Source: Blastococcus sp. HT6-30 | GTDB lineage: Bacteria > Actinomycetota > Actinomycetes > Mycobacteriales > Geodermatophilaceae | DNA length: 64,000 nt | Direction of reading: 5' to 3' | Assembly (NCBI RefSeq): GCF_039729015.1 | Contig: NZ_CP155792.1 | Coordinates: 2,442,001-2,506,000 of the forward strand | Shown here: positions 16,109 through 24,845 of the stretch, piece by piece | Position numbering within the stretch: the stretch's first letter is position 1 | Layout of the letters: each line of letters starts with the position of its first letter | Translations under genes and position numbers: made by a program | The notes under the pieces: generated by a model | The model's database searches: none | Told to the model about the DNA's origin: nothing | Seen by the model: the letters and a program-made list of their open reading frames with translations, nothing else

Positions 16109-17127
16109 TGGCGATCATTGGCGACCTCTCGAAAGATCCGGGATCACCACAGTTGCATCGATGGGCGGATTGGGCCGAACTGCTATGCCTTACGTCAGCC
16201 GAAGGACGCCTAAGCAGAAGCGATTTCTTGGGATACATGCGACGGGCACGCGACACGAAAACGGCAGCCGGCGCCGACGACGCGGAAATGCTCGAGGAAG
16301 CCGACAACATCGACACTGCCGACGGAGCCACCGAGTCGGACAATTATCACCGCAGAGCTGGCGACGTCTTCACCTATCTCAGTGCGCGAGCCGACGCTTT
16401 CGGATCTGCCTACCCGTACACGTTGGAAGGGACAACAGTCCTCACACTGAGGGATCCAAGCCCACATCGATCGCTCTACGTGTTCCTACTCGCGTGCGCG
16501 TCATTTCGGTATGTAACAGGCAAGCATTGGCAAAATGGCCTCGCTGCGCGCTTTGAAGGAATCTCCGTAGTCGCCCTTCGGAGAGCCCTTCCAGTGGAAG
16601 CGAGTGTCCATCTGTTCGGCATGAACTCTGAGCTGCGAAACGGTCGCTATTCAGGAAAGCTCGTCGACAAGTTGAAGTTGCTCGCATCCGATCTGGGCGA
16701 GAAGCATCAGATCGACGACGAGGACTTCGAGGACGAAGACCGGGGCGACCATGGCCTTGATGTCGTTGCCTGGCTCGAGCTCGGCGATAAGCTTGGAGGG
16801 CGGCCCATCTGGCTCGGACAGTGCGCATGCACACCGCGGTGGACGGTTAAGCAGTACTCCTCAAGCGTCGCAGCGATGCGCGGCGTTATGACTTTTGTCG
16901 CCCCCCCAATGAATATTTGTTTCATTCCGTTTGACTTTCGCCGCCCAGACGGATACTGGTTCAAGCGAGCAATCATCGGGGAGTCGATCGTCGTCGATAG
17001 GCGCCGCATGATGCACATGCTGGGGGCCGTAGGCGTTGGGGTGAGAGATGACTTATCGGACCTCGACTATCTCGTGCGCCCGGATCAGCTGGCAGAACTG
17101 CGAGGACTTGCGTTGTCGGACCTATAG
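16108..17127 (+). CDS. PD-(D/E)XK-like protein partnered with the second ParB-like gene
   Basis: 339 residues; GTG start at 16108 sharing its first base-pair step with the upstream stop. The first half is helical with an acidic stretch (residues 56-78). Residues about 205-245 contain DHGLDVVAW...GGRPIWLGQCAC, the strand-hairpin-strand arrangement of PD-(D/E)XK nucleases with Asp218 and Gln238, but Ala240 stands where the catalytic Lys normally is. Conserved RWTVKQY and FIPFDFRRPD stretches follow. Uncharacterised proteins with a similar GQCA signature exist, so a migrated Lys is possible. The gene is coupled to the ParB-like gene and has lower GC3 than the core genes. A nuclease or nucleic-acid-binding effector is the best inference. 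Confidence 0.68.
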   Translation: MAIIGDLSKDPGSPQLHRWADWAELLCLTSAEGRLSRSDFLGYMRRARDTKTAAGADDAEMLEEADNIDTADGATESDNYHRRAGDVFTYLSARADAFGSAYPYTLEGTTVLTLRDPSPHRSLYVFLLACASFRYVTGKHWQNGLAARFEGISVVALRRALPVEASVHLFGMNSELRNGRYSGKLVDKLKLLASDLGEKHQIDDEDFEDEDRGDHGLDVVAWLELGDKLGGRPIWLGQCACTPRWTVKQYSSSVAAMRGVMTFVAPPMNICFIPFDFRRPDGYWFKRAIIGESIVVDRRRMMHMLGAVGVGVRDDLSDLDYLVRPDQLAELRGLALSDL

Positions 17128-17211
17128 AGCGCACGTCGCCAGAGCCTCGGATCGTCGGCGCAAAACGCCAGCGCACTACCAAGGACGTAACCAGACAAGC
17201 GACAGTGGACG

Positions 17212-17951
17212 TTAGTGCGCCGAACGGCGCATAGACCACATCTGCGCCGGGCGCTCGGACTGCATCGCGACGTCCCACGGGATCGCGCCGGTGACGGCCT
17301 CCTTGCGGAAGTTGCCGATCGCCAGCCGCGCCAGCTCGGGGTCGGCCGCCACGCGGCTGGCGAGCTCGATCGCCCGGTCCTCCACCGCGGCGTCGTCCGG
17401 CGCCTCCCAGGCGAGCCCGAGCTCCACGGCCTTCGCCGTTGATCTCCTCGCCGAATTGCGCCATCACCGCCGCCTCACGGCCGATCACCAGCGACAGAAT
17501 GGCGAAGTGCCCACCGCCCGGGTGCACCCCGCGCTTGAGGAAGCGGCCAGCAGCCGCGGTCGCGAGCAATGATCTGCAGGTCCGTCGCCAGCAGCATGTC
17601 CATGCCGGCGCCCACCGCCGACCCCCGCACGGCCGCCACGGTGGGCACCTTGCATTGAGCCAGCCGGTAGAGCGAGTCGCAGATCGCGCCCATGCCCTCG
17701 TGAGCGTCCGGGGCCGCCGGGTCCTTGCCCACCGAGGTGAGCGTCGCGATCTCGCCGCCGGCGCAGAACGACTTGCCCCCCGCCCGGATGACGAGGGCCC
17801 CGATCTCCGGCTTGGCGTCCACCTCGTCGAGCGCCGCGATCAGCTCGTCGGCCATCCCGGCGTCAGCGCATTGCGCCGATCAGGGGCGTTGAGCGTCACG
17901 ATCGGGACGCCGCTCGTCTACCTCGAGCTGAACCTCACCGGTACCGGCCAC
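17212..17951 (-). pseudogene. Enoyl-CoA hydratase/isomerase pseudogene, degraded copy of the gene at 32029
   Basis: The whole sequence from the GTG position (17951) to the TAA (17212) aligns with the intact hydratase gene at 32029-32778 but is shifted by several small indels. These are a base lost and a base gained near the N-terminal coding end (about 17855-17920), two single-base losses near 17555-17575, a two-base loss near 17439 and a three-base loss near 17466. The protein is therefore split into three or four frames. The crotonase pieces remain readable: SFCAGGEIATL (oxyanion hole), VRGSAVGAGMDMLLATD and the C-terminal MQSERPAQMWSMRRSA. About 95 bases upstream are also shared with the other copy. 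Confidence 0.92.
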
Positions 17952-18056
17952 GAGCCCACCAATCTGGGCGAGCGGACCGGCCCCAGCGCCGAGCCGGACA
18001 TCACCTGACCGGCATCACATCACGCGCCGGTACCAGCCCGCGCACCGCGGTCGGGA

Positions 18057-21000
18057 TCAGACGACGGTCGCCGACTCCACCAGCCGGCACAGCGCGTTCA
18101 CCCGCCGCAGTTGCTCCGGCGTCCGCACCGGCGCATCCAGCAGCAGCGGGCTCAGCACCACGACCGCCAGCGCTTGCGCCCGCGACACCGCCACGTTCAG
18201 CCGGTTCAGGTCGTACAGGAACGACACCCCGCGCGGCGCCTCGTCGGCACTGGTGCTCGTCATCGAGTACAGGACCACCGGCGCCTCCTGGCCCTGGAAC
18301 TTGTCCACGGTGCCGACCCGCGCCCCATCCGGCAGCGCCGCCTTGATCAGCGCCACCTGGGCGTTGTAGGGCGCGACGACCAGCACGTCCGCCGGCCCGA
18401 TCGGCGCCTCCTCCCCCAGGTGGTTCCGCCAAGTCGAGCCCTGTACCGACCGCCACAGCTCCGCGACGGCGGCGGCCTCCTGCTGGCACTTGTCCGCCGC
18501 CGTCAGCGCGTGCTCGACCGGGTGCACCCGCAACCCGCTGCCGGACAGCGCCCCCTCCCCCAGCACCGCCACCCGCTCCCGGCCGTCCGCCGCCTCCAGC
18601 CGGCCCTCGTAGGCCAGGTCGGAGACGAACGCCGTCAGCGACGGGTGCATCCGGTACGAGCGGTCGAGGAACACCCCGCGATCGGCAGGGATGGTCGCGT
18701 GCCCATCGAGCAGGTGCTCTAGCGCCGAGGCGCCCGACTCCCCCGGGTGCACCGCCTGCGTGGGCTGGGCCAGCTGCTGCGGGTCGCCCAGCAGCACCAT
18801 CGACCGCGCACCCCGTGCCACGGCGACGGCGTTGGCCAGCGAGAACTGCCCGGCCTCGTCGACCACCAGCACGTCGACCGCCTCCGCCACATCGGCCCGG
18901 GTCCAAAACCACGCCGTCCCGCCGACCAGGTTCACGTCGCCGGCGAGCAGCTTTCGCGCCACCACCGCGTTGTCGTTCGACCAGGCCACGTCGCCGGAGC
19001 CGCAGTGCTGGCTCTCCTCGCACTTCTGCAGCGCCGGCCGCCCGACCGCCTTGAACAGGTTGCCGATGACCGCGTGGGACGTCGCCGTGACGCCGACCTT
19101 CTTCCCGGCGTCCAGCAGCTCCCGGATCAGCGCAGCGGCGGCCGTCGTCTTGCCGCTGCCCGGCGGTCCCTGGATCGCCAGCACCTCGCCGTCCAGCGCC
19201 AGGCCGAGCCGCACGATGGCGTCCGTCGTCGTCTCGCCCTCGCGCAGCCGCGTTCCCGCGGGAACGCGACGCTCGACCAGTGCCTGGCCGAGGCAGTCCC
19301 GCCCGGCGAGCACGTCCTCGCCGGTGTCGGCGATCGCCGCGCGTAGGCCGGCGGTGTTGAGCGGCCCACCGGGGCCGAGCCCGCGCGGCCGCGGCGGCTC
19401 GGCAGCCGTCGTCTTCAGCACCAGCCGCCCGGCCGCGGCGTCCACCCCGAACACCGTCCCGACCTTCTTGGCCGTGCCGACGTCCAGCGCGTCGTCGCCG
19501 GCGGAGAGCTTCGTGTCCTGCACCGGGAACGAGTACTCGTACAGCGAGCTCTTCTTCTCCGGGCCCAGGTATCCGACGAAGGCCGGCCCGCCCAGCGCCG
19601 TCCCGTCCCCCACCAGCTCCTCGGCGTCGAGGTCCTGCAGCCGGTAGACCTCCCACCACGCCGGCCGGTCCTCGCGGCGGTGCCAGCCGACGAGGTCGCC
19701 CAGCAGCTCGTGCCCGGCCGCGTGCAGCCGGTCGGTCAGCTCCTGCTCGGCGGCCTGCGCCTCGGTCACCCTCGCGTCCGGCGCCACCACCGCGACCTCC
19801 GGCCGCGGCAACGGCTTGTGCAGCGCCTCCAGCTCGGCGCGCTGCTGCTCCAGCCAGTCGTGCAGCTCACGGGTCGAGTCGACGTCGTCCTTGTTGTAGG
19901 CCTCGATGCCGTCCAGCCGCGCCTGGTCGCCGTCCTCCAGCCAGGCCTCGTACTCCAGGACGCTGCCCAGTGCGCTGGCCACCGCGCCGCCGTGCGAGCG
20001 CCCGTAGAAGGCCTCGACCTTCTTGATCGAGTACGACTCCTTGCTGATCCGCATCGACTGCCGGACGACGGGATAGAGGTCGATGAACCGCTCCTCGCGC
20101 AGCAGCTGGTCCAGCTCCGCCTCGCGGACGCCGTAGCCGCCGGTCAGCTTCTTGAGCGCGGTCACCTCGTAGGGCGCGTAGTGGTAGACGTGCATCGCCG
20201 GATCGGCCTGCACCGCCGAGACGATCCGGTCGACGAGGTCGGCGACCAGCTGCTTCTCCGCCGGGCGGTCGTGCGCCCACAGCGCGGTGAACCCGCCGGA
20301 CCGGTCGCCGATGCCGGCGAGGTACTCGATGCCGGCGCCGTCCTCGAACCAGGGGTCGCCCTCGAAGTCGAGGTACAGATCGCCGGCGCTCGGCGGCGGC
20401 AGCCGGAGCAACCCCAGTCCGTCGACCGGGTCGAGCAGCGTCCGCGACGACTCCCCCGTCGTCCGCTCCTTAAGCTGCTCGGCCGCCTGCTGCTGCAGCC
20501 GGGAGCGCGCGTCGGCACCGATGCCCGACGCCGCGAGCTGCCCCGGTAACGCGGTGGCAAGCGCCGCCAACGTCGGAATCCCCACCGCGCGGAGGGCGTC
20601 GCGGTGGTCGCCGCGCATGAAGGCGACCAGTCCGAGGTCGTCGGCCTCCCGCAGCTCGGTCGTGCACTTCTCCGCCCAACGGCACTGGTCGCAGTAGCCG
20701 ATCGGTGCCGGAGCGGTCGACGGCGGAGCGGCGGTGAAGGCCTCCAACCGGGCCCGCGCGCGGCGGGCGTACGCCGCGACGTCGATCAGTCGCCACGGGC
20801 GCGAGACGCCGTCGCCGGTGACGACGTGGATGCCGCCCGGGGCCACCCCCTGCAGCACGGTGAGCCGCTCGGCGTAGGTCGCCATCTGCAGCAGCGCGGC
20901 GACCTTCAGCTTGCGGGCGAGCTTGGTGTCGGCGATCTCGTAGGACCAGCCGCCGAAGGACGATGGCACCTCGACCCGCAGCAGGAAGTCGGCCTGGCCG

Positions 21001-21338
21001 CCCCAGGCACCGTCGAAGAAGGTCCCCTGGTAGACGACGTCGACGCCGCTGCGCATCGCCTCGACCGTCTCGGCCTCCGCCCGGCGGCGCCCGGCCGCGT
21101 CGAAGACGGTGTCGATTTCGGCGACCGTCTTCCCGGCGGCCCGCAGCGACTCCAGGTACTTCTGCTCGTGGGCCACGCCGCGGTCGAAGACCAGCTGCAG
21201 CTCGTCAGTCGTCTCGGCCTCCGGCGCTGCCCACTCCCCTGCGGCCACGCCGAGGTCCAGCCGGGTCAGGTGCCGGCACTCCTGGTGGTGTGTCAGATCA
21301 GTCGGGCTCAGCACCAACCGCCCGTCGAGTCGCTGCAT
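18057..21338 (-). CDS. TM0106-family RecB-like Fe-S nuclease fused to a UPF1-like helicase
   Basis: ATG at 21338; 1093 residues. Residues 1-235 form a Cas4/RecB-type nuclease: GGQADFL (Asp117), YEIADTK (Asp137, Lys139), and Cys21, Cys216, Cys219 and Cys225 placed as in Cas4/AddB 4Fe-4S clusters. Residues about 320-500 hold a DnaQ/RNase H-like exonuclease-type domain (LYLDFEGDPW, then YNKDDVDSTREL). The C-terminal half is a superfamily 1 helicase: IQGPPGSGKTT (722-732), VLVVDEAGQFSLAN, VFLDRSYRMHP, VGTVDKFQGQE and LNVAVSRAQ. The TM0106 family is found across Actinobacteria and is thought to process DNA; its role is not settled. The broken hydratase lies just downstream and an Mrr-like gene upstream. 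Confidence 0.88.
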   Translation of the reverse strand: MQRLDGRLVLSPTDLTHHQECRHLTRLDLGVAAGEWAAPEAETTDELQLVFDRGVAHEQKYLESLRAAGKTVAEIDTVFDAAGRRRAEAETVEAMRSGVDVVYQGTFFDGAWGGQADFLLRVEVPSSFGGWSYEIADTKLARKLKVAALLQMATYAERLTVLQGVAPGGIHVVTGDGVSRPWRLIDVAAYARRARARLEAFTAAPPSTAPAPIGYCDQCRWAEKCTTELREADDLGLVAFMRGDHRDALRAVGIPTLAALATALPGQLAASGIGADARSRLQQQAAEQLKERTTGESSRTLLDPVDGLGLLRLPPPSAGDLYLDFEGDPWFEDGAGIEYLAGIGDRSGGFTALWAHDRPAEKQLVADLVDRIVSAVQADPAMHVYHYAPYEVTALKKLTGGYGVREAELDQLLREERFIDLYPVVRQSMRISKESYSIKKVEAFYGRSHGGAVASALGSVLEYEAWLEDGDQARLDGIEAYNKDDVDSTRELHDWLEQQRAELEALHKPLPRPEVAVVAPDARVTEAQAAEQELTDRLHAAGHELLGDLVGWHRREDRPAWWEVYRLQDLDAEELVGDGTALGGPAFVGYLGPEKKSSLYEYSFPVQDTKLSAGDDALDVGTAKKVGTVFGVDAAAGRLVLKTTAAEPPRPRGLGPGGPLNTAGLRAAIADTGEDVLAGRDCLGQALVERRVPAGTRLREGETTTDAIVRLGLALDGEVLAIQGPPGSGKTTAAAALIRELLDAGKKVGVTATSHAVIGNLFKAVGRPALQKCEESQHCGSGDVAWSNDNAVVARKLLAGDVNLVGGTAWFWTRADVAEAVDVLVVDEAGQFSLANAVAVARGARSMVLLGDPQQLAQPTQAVHPGESGASALEHLLDGHATIPADRGVFLDRSYRMHPSLTAFVSDLAYEGRLEAADGRERVAVLGEGALSGSGLRVHPVEHALTAADKCQQEAAAVAELWRSVQGSTWRNHLGEEAPIGPADVLVVAPYNAQVALIKAALPDGARVGTVDKFQGQEAPVVLYSMTSTSADEAPRGVSFLYDLNRLNVAVSRAQALAVVVLSPLLLDAPVRTPEQLRRVNALCRLVESATVV

Positions 21339-21534
21339 CGCCCCAAGTCTCCAACCGCCGTTGTCGTCGGCAGACTGCCCCTGCCTCAGCGACAGGGATA
21401 ACGGACGCCTACGACACGGATCCGAACCTGACGGCTTTGGCGCCCGCGACGTCACCCGTTCGAACAAGCGACGGCGCGATTCCCCCGCCGGGGCGGCTCC
21501 GCCCCGCGCCGGTCTTTTTGGCCAGGCCGCCTGC

Positions 21535-22410
21535 CTACAGGCTTTCGAAAAACTCGGGCAGCACCGTCACGTCATAGACCGTTCTCGGGACGCTTGAAAC
21601 GCCGAGCCCGTACTTCTGCAGGAGGTCACACAGTCGGAGGCCGTCCACAAGGTCGACTGAAGGGGCGCCGTCCCGTGTGGCCTCGTCCTTGGCGCTGGCC
21701 GTGAAGGTGCCGGTGGTGATGAGCAGGCCCTTCTCGCCACGGCCGCTCATGGCACCGCGGAAGTCGCGGACGGCCGACGATCCGACGGAGCTCTGGTACC
21801 GCTTGCACTGGAAGTAGACGGTCCATGAGACCAACGACTGCCGATAGGTGCCAACGCCATCGATGCCGCCGTCGCCGCTCTTTCCGAGCACGTTGACGTT
21901 GGTGAAGCCCGCCTCTCTCATCAGCCGCTGCGCGAGACGTTCGAAGGCATCCGGCTCCATATTCTTCAGCACCTGGAGGAGCTGGTCGCGCCAGTTGCCG
22001 ACGTCGTCGGCTTGGTCTTCATCGAACTCAGGATTGTCTAGGTCGGCATCGACGTCGCCGGTCCCGGAACCGGCTCCAGCCGCCTTCTTCGCGGCCCGAT
22101 ACGCCTTGAACAGCCGAGCGACCTCGTCGGCCGTTGCCACTCGCTGGCCGCGATCGGTTACCGACCAGACGCCGGTCCTGCTGTTGTCGAGCAGGCCGAG
22201 GAGCTTCAGTCGGGTACGGGCCCACGCGAGTCGGTACTCCAACTCCGTCCGCCCTTGTCCATGAGGGATGGACTGCTGCTCTTCGGATAGTTCCATCGAC
22301 TTGACGACGGCCTCCGTGATCTCGGGGATCGTGGCGGAGCCACCAAGTCCCTTGACCGCCTCAAGCACAGGCCAGGTCAGTACACGCGTCGACGGAACGC
22401 TCGAGACCAT
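21535..22410 (-). CDS. Mrr-like restriction endonuclease
   Basis: Start at ATG 22410 or GTG 22422; about 291 residues. The N-terminal half matches the Mrr winged-helix domain (Mrr_N: WPVLEAVKGLGGSATIPEI). After an acidic linker, DAFERLAQRLMREAGF leads into GDGGIDGVG (179-187) and YFQCKRY with Gln201-Cys-Lys203, the D...QxK active site of the Mrr branch of PD-(D/E)XK nucleases. Mrr enzymes are type IV restriction nucleases that cut methylated DNA. How it coexists with the C5 methyltransferase at 12869 is unknown; the two recognition specificities presumably do not overlap. It lies 196 bases upstream of the TM0106 gene on the same strand. Confidence 0.88.
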   Translation of the reverse strand: MVSSVPSTRVLTWPVLEAVKGLGGSATIPEITEAVVKSMELSEEQQSIPHGQGRTELEYRLAWARTRLKLLGLLDNSRTGVWSVTDRGQRVATADEVARLFKAYRAAKKAAGAGSGTGDVDADLDNPEFDEDQADDVGNWRDQLLQVLKNMEPDAFERLAQRLMREAGFTNVNVLGKSGDGGIDGVGTYRQSLVSWTVYFQCKRYQSSVGSSAVRDFRGAMSGRGEKGLLITTGTFTASAKDEATRDGAPSVDLVDGLRLCDLLQKYGLGVSSVPRTVYDVTVLPEFFESL

Positions 22411-22443
22411 CACGAGCAGCACCCTAGGAGCCAGCTAGAGGAC

Positions 22444-22791
22444 TCACTCGCGGCTGGGGCCCCGACCATGGTGCTCGGCGACCGAGAAGCGGGCGATGTT
22501 GGCCTGCAACTTCGTGGCCGTAGCCTCGGAAAAGTCGACGCCTGCCACATCAGCCAGTCGCAAGAGGTACAGCAGCACGTCAGCCATCTCCTCCCCCAGC
22601 CGAGCATTCAGAGTCGGTTCCCGTGTGCGAGCGTCAAGGTCAGCCGCCGGGAGCCACTGCAGCAGTTCGGCCAGCTCACCCACCTCGCCCATCAGAGCAA
22701 GCGTTAAGGACTTCGGATCGTGGAAGCGTGCCCAGTCTCGCTCCTCGCTGAACTGGCGCATCGCCTCGGTGAGTCTGTGGATGTCCGACAC
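22444..22791 (-). CDS. MazG-like nucleotide pyrophosphohydrolase
   Basis: 115 residues, all-alpha, of the MazG/RS21-C6 (dCTPP1) type. The metal-binding signature is EVGELAELLQW plus EEMADVLLYLLRL, supplying the usual Glu/Glu and Glu/Asp pairs. These enzymes hydrolyse (d)NTPs to (d)NMPs and pyrophosphate, often to clear modified or excess nucleotides. Its 5' end faces the DUF2075 gene across a 128-base divergent gap, and its stop lies 33 bases before the Mrr-like start region. The conserved surroundings of DNA-processing genes suggest a nucleotide-pool role in defence or repair; this is inference. Confidence 0.88.
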   Translation of the reverse strand: MSDIHRLTEAMRQFSEERDWARFHDPKSLTLALMGEVGELAELLQWLPAADLDARTREPTLNARLGEEMADVLLYLLRLADVAGVDFSEATATKLQANIARFSVAEHHGRGPSRE

Positions 22792-22919
22792 GGCGCCAGT
22801 ATCGATGCCCGCCGTCCTGGAACCGGCCCGTTACTGTCTCGGGAGCGGCTCGACAGGCTTCCGCACCCAGGACATGCCTCCACCCGCACGAATCGATTCG
22901 TGCTGCCTGGGGACTGTCC

Positions 22920-24794
22920 TTGCCACTGCTGCGCACCTCCGCCCGAGGTCTGGCCGACCTGTCGTCGGCCGGCCGCCTGAGCACCGTCCTCGCCGAGCAG
23001 ATGTCCTTCCAGATGAAGCGTCGCGCCTCCGTTTCCGAGATGCGGTCCTGGAATTCCAGCCTCCGGGTGCTCGCCACCGACCTGCTCCAGGCGGGTCTGG
23101 AGAACGTCGAGGTGCTGCTGGAGTACCAGCTGCCCTTGAGCAGCAAGCGCATCGACGCCATCCTGGCCGGGCGCCATCCGCGGCGGGACGCCCCGTCGTA
23201 CGTCGTGCTCGAGCTGAAGCAGTGGACGGACGCCGAGCTCTTCGAGGACGATGCCGAACTCGTCGTCCAGCCAACCTACGGACGCCGGCCGATCCTCCAC
23301 CCGGTCGCGCAGGTGCGCGCGTACGGCGAGTACCTGCTGGACTTCGTCGCCTCCCTCCACGGGACGACGGACGTGCTGGCCGGCGCTGCGTACCTGCACA
23401 ACGCGACGCACAACCAGGTCGGCGAGCTCTACAACTATCCGCAGGACGAGCTCGGCCGCCTGTTCACCCAGCAGAGCCGCGGGGAGTTCCTCGACTTCCT
23501 CCGCAGCCGGCTCGCGCCCAGCGACGGCAGCCACTACGCCGACCGCCTGCTGCACTCGACAATCGCCCCGAGCAAGCAGCTCATGCAGGTGGCGGCCGAC
23601 GAGATCCAGCGCCGCGAGCAGTTCGTGCTGCTCGACGAGCAACGTGTGGCCTTCGACCTGGTCCTCCACGAGGTCGAGAAGGCCAGGCGAGGCGACCACA
23701 AGAGCGTCGTCGTCGTCAGCGGTGGTCCGGGCAGCGGGAAGAGCGTCATCGCCCTCTCGCTGCTCGGCGAGCTGAACCGGCGTGGCCGGACGGCCATCCA
23801 TGCGACGGGATCACGCTCGTTCACCCAGACCTTGCGCAAGGTGGCCGGCAAGGGCTCCCGCCAGACCCAGTCGCTGTTCAAGTACTTCAACAGCTTCGTG
23901 GACGCCGACAAGAACGGCTTCGACGTCCTCATCGCCGACGAGGCTCACCGTCTCCGCGAAACCTCGGCGAACCGGTGGACGAAGGCGGAATTCCGCACCG
24001 GCAAGCGGCAGGTCGACGAGCTCATTGACGCGGCGCGCGTGCCTGTGCTCCTGCTCGACCAGAACCAGGTCGTGCGCCCCGGTGAGCTCGGCACCGTGCA
24101 GGACATCGAGAAGGCCGCCCGCGAGCGCGGGCTCGACGTGCACCACGTCGACCTGAGCGCCCAGTACCGGTGCGGCGGCTCGGAGGCCTACATCGACTGG
24201 GTCGAACGGCTCCTCGGATTGAGGCCGGGCGGGCCGGTCCCCTGGACCGGGGACGAGAACTTCGAGGTCCGCGTCGCGGCTTCCCCCTCGGCGATGGAGA
24301 CGGAACTGCGGCGGTACCTGGACGAGAAGTACGGCGCGCGCATGGCCGCCGGCTACTGCTGGCCATGGAGTGACCCTCAGAAGGACGGGTCGCTCGTACC
24401 GGACGTGCGCATCGGGGACTGGCAGCGCCCGTGGAACCTCAAAGGCGAGCGATCAGTCGGCGGCGCGCCGCCGTCGGCTCTGTGGGCGAGCGATCCGGCC
24501 GGCTTTGGCCAGGTCGGCTGCGTCTACACCGCGCAGGGCTTCGAGTACGACTGGAACGGTGTCCTAATCGGTCCGGACCTCGTCTGGCGCACCGACCGCT
24601 GGGTCGCCGTCCGCTCGCACAACAAGGACCCCGACTTCCGCAACCGTTCGAAGGTGAGCGACCAGGAGTTCGACGTCCTAGTCCGCAACGTTTACAAGGT
24701 CCTCCTCAGCCGCGGGATGCGCGGCACGCTGCTCTTCTCCACCGACCCCGGGACCCAGGCGCTCCTCCAGCGACTGGTCCCGGCAACGGCCTGA
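22920..24794 (+). CDS. DUF2075 (Schlafen-like) ATPase with N-terminal nuclease-like domain
   Basis: Starts at TTG 22920 behind a weak GGGGA element; 624 residues. Residues about 40-130 resemble a PD-(D/E)XK core: KRIDAIL (Asp79) and YVVLELKQW (Glu98, Lys100), then conserved VAQVRAYGEYL. Residues 260-620 are the DUF2075/Schlafen group 3-like helicase: Walker A SGGPGSGKSV (267-276), DEAH (340-343), LLDQNQVV, LSAQYRCGGS, and a C-terminal YTAQGFEYDWNGVLIG and LLSRGMRGT, the SF1-type motifs. Such proteins are common in defence islands. The MazG-like gene is divergent and a phosphorothioate-dependent restriction gene follows 51 bases downstream. Confidence 0.86.
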   Translation: MPLLRTSARGLADLSSAGRLSTVLAEQMSFQMKRRASVSEMRSWNSSLRVLATDLLQAGLENVEVLLEYQLPLSSKRIDAILAGRHPRRDAPSYVVLELKQWTDAELFEDDAELVVQPTYGRRPILHPVAQVRAYGEYLLDFVASLHGTTDVLAGAAYLHNATHNQVGELYNYPQDELGRLFTQQSRGEFLDFLRSRLAPSDGSHYADRLLHSTIAPSKQLMQVAADEIQRREQFVLLDEQRVAFDLVLHEVEKARRGDHKSVVVVSGGPGSGKSVIALSLLGELNRRGRTAIHATGSRSFTQTLRKVAGKGSRQTQSLFKYFNSFVDADKNGFDVLIADEAHRLRETSANRWTKAEFRTGKRQVDELIDAARVPVLLLDQNQVVRPGELGTVQDIEKAARERGLDVHHVDLSAQYRCGGSEAYIDWVERLLGLRPGGPVPWTGDENFEVRVAASPSAMETELRRYLDEKYGARMAAGYCWPWSDPQKDGSLVPDVRIGDWQRPWNLKGERSVGGAPPSALWASDPAGFGQVGCVYTAQGFEYDWNGVLIGPDLVWRTDRWVAVRSHNKDPDFRNRSKVSDQEFDVLVRNVYKVLLSRGMRGTLLFSTDPGTQALLQRLVPATA

Positions 24795-24845
24795 TCCGGC
24801 GGGTCGATCCGCGGCGAGCGACTGTCCGGCAGGGAGAGTGCTCGC

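Noticed and set aside
17212-17951. Programmed frameshifting in the hydratase copy at 17.2 kb
   Set aside because: At least five separate indels, some of three bases, and an intact paralogue make decay the simpler explanation.
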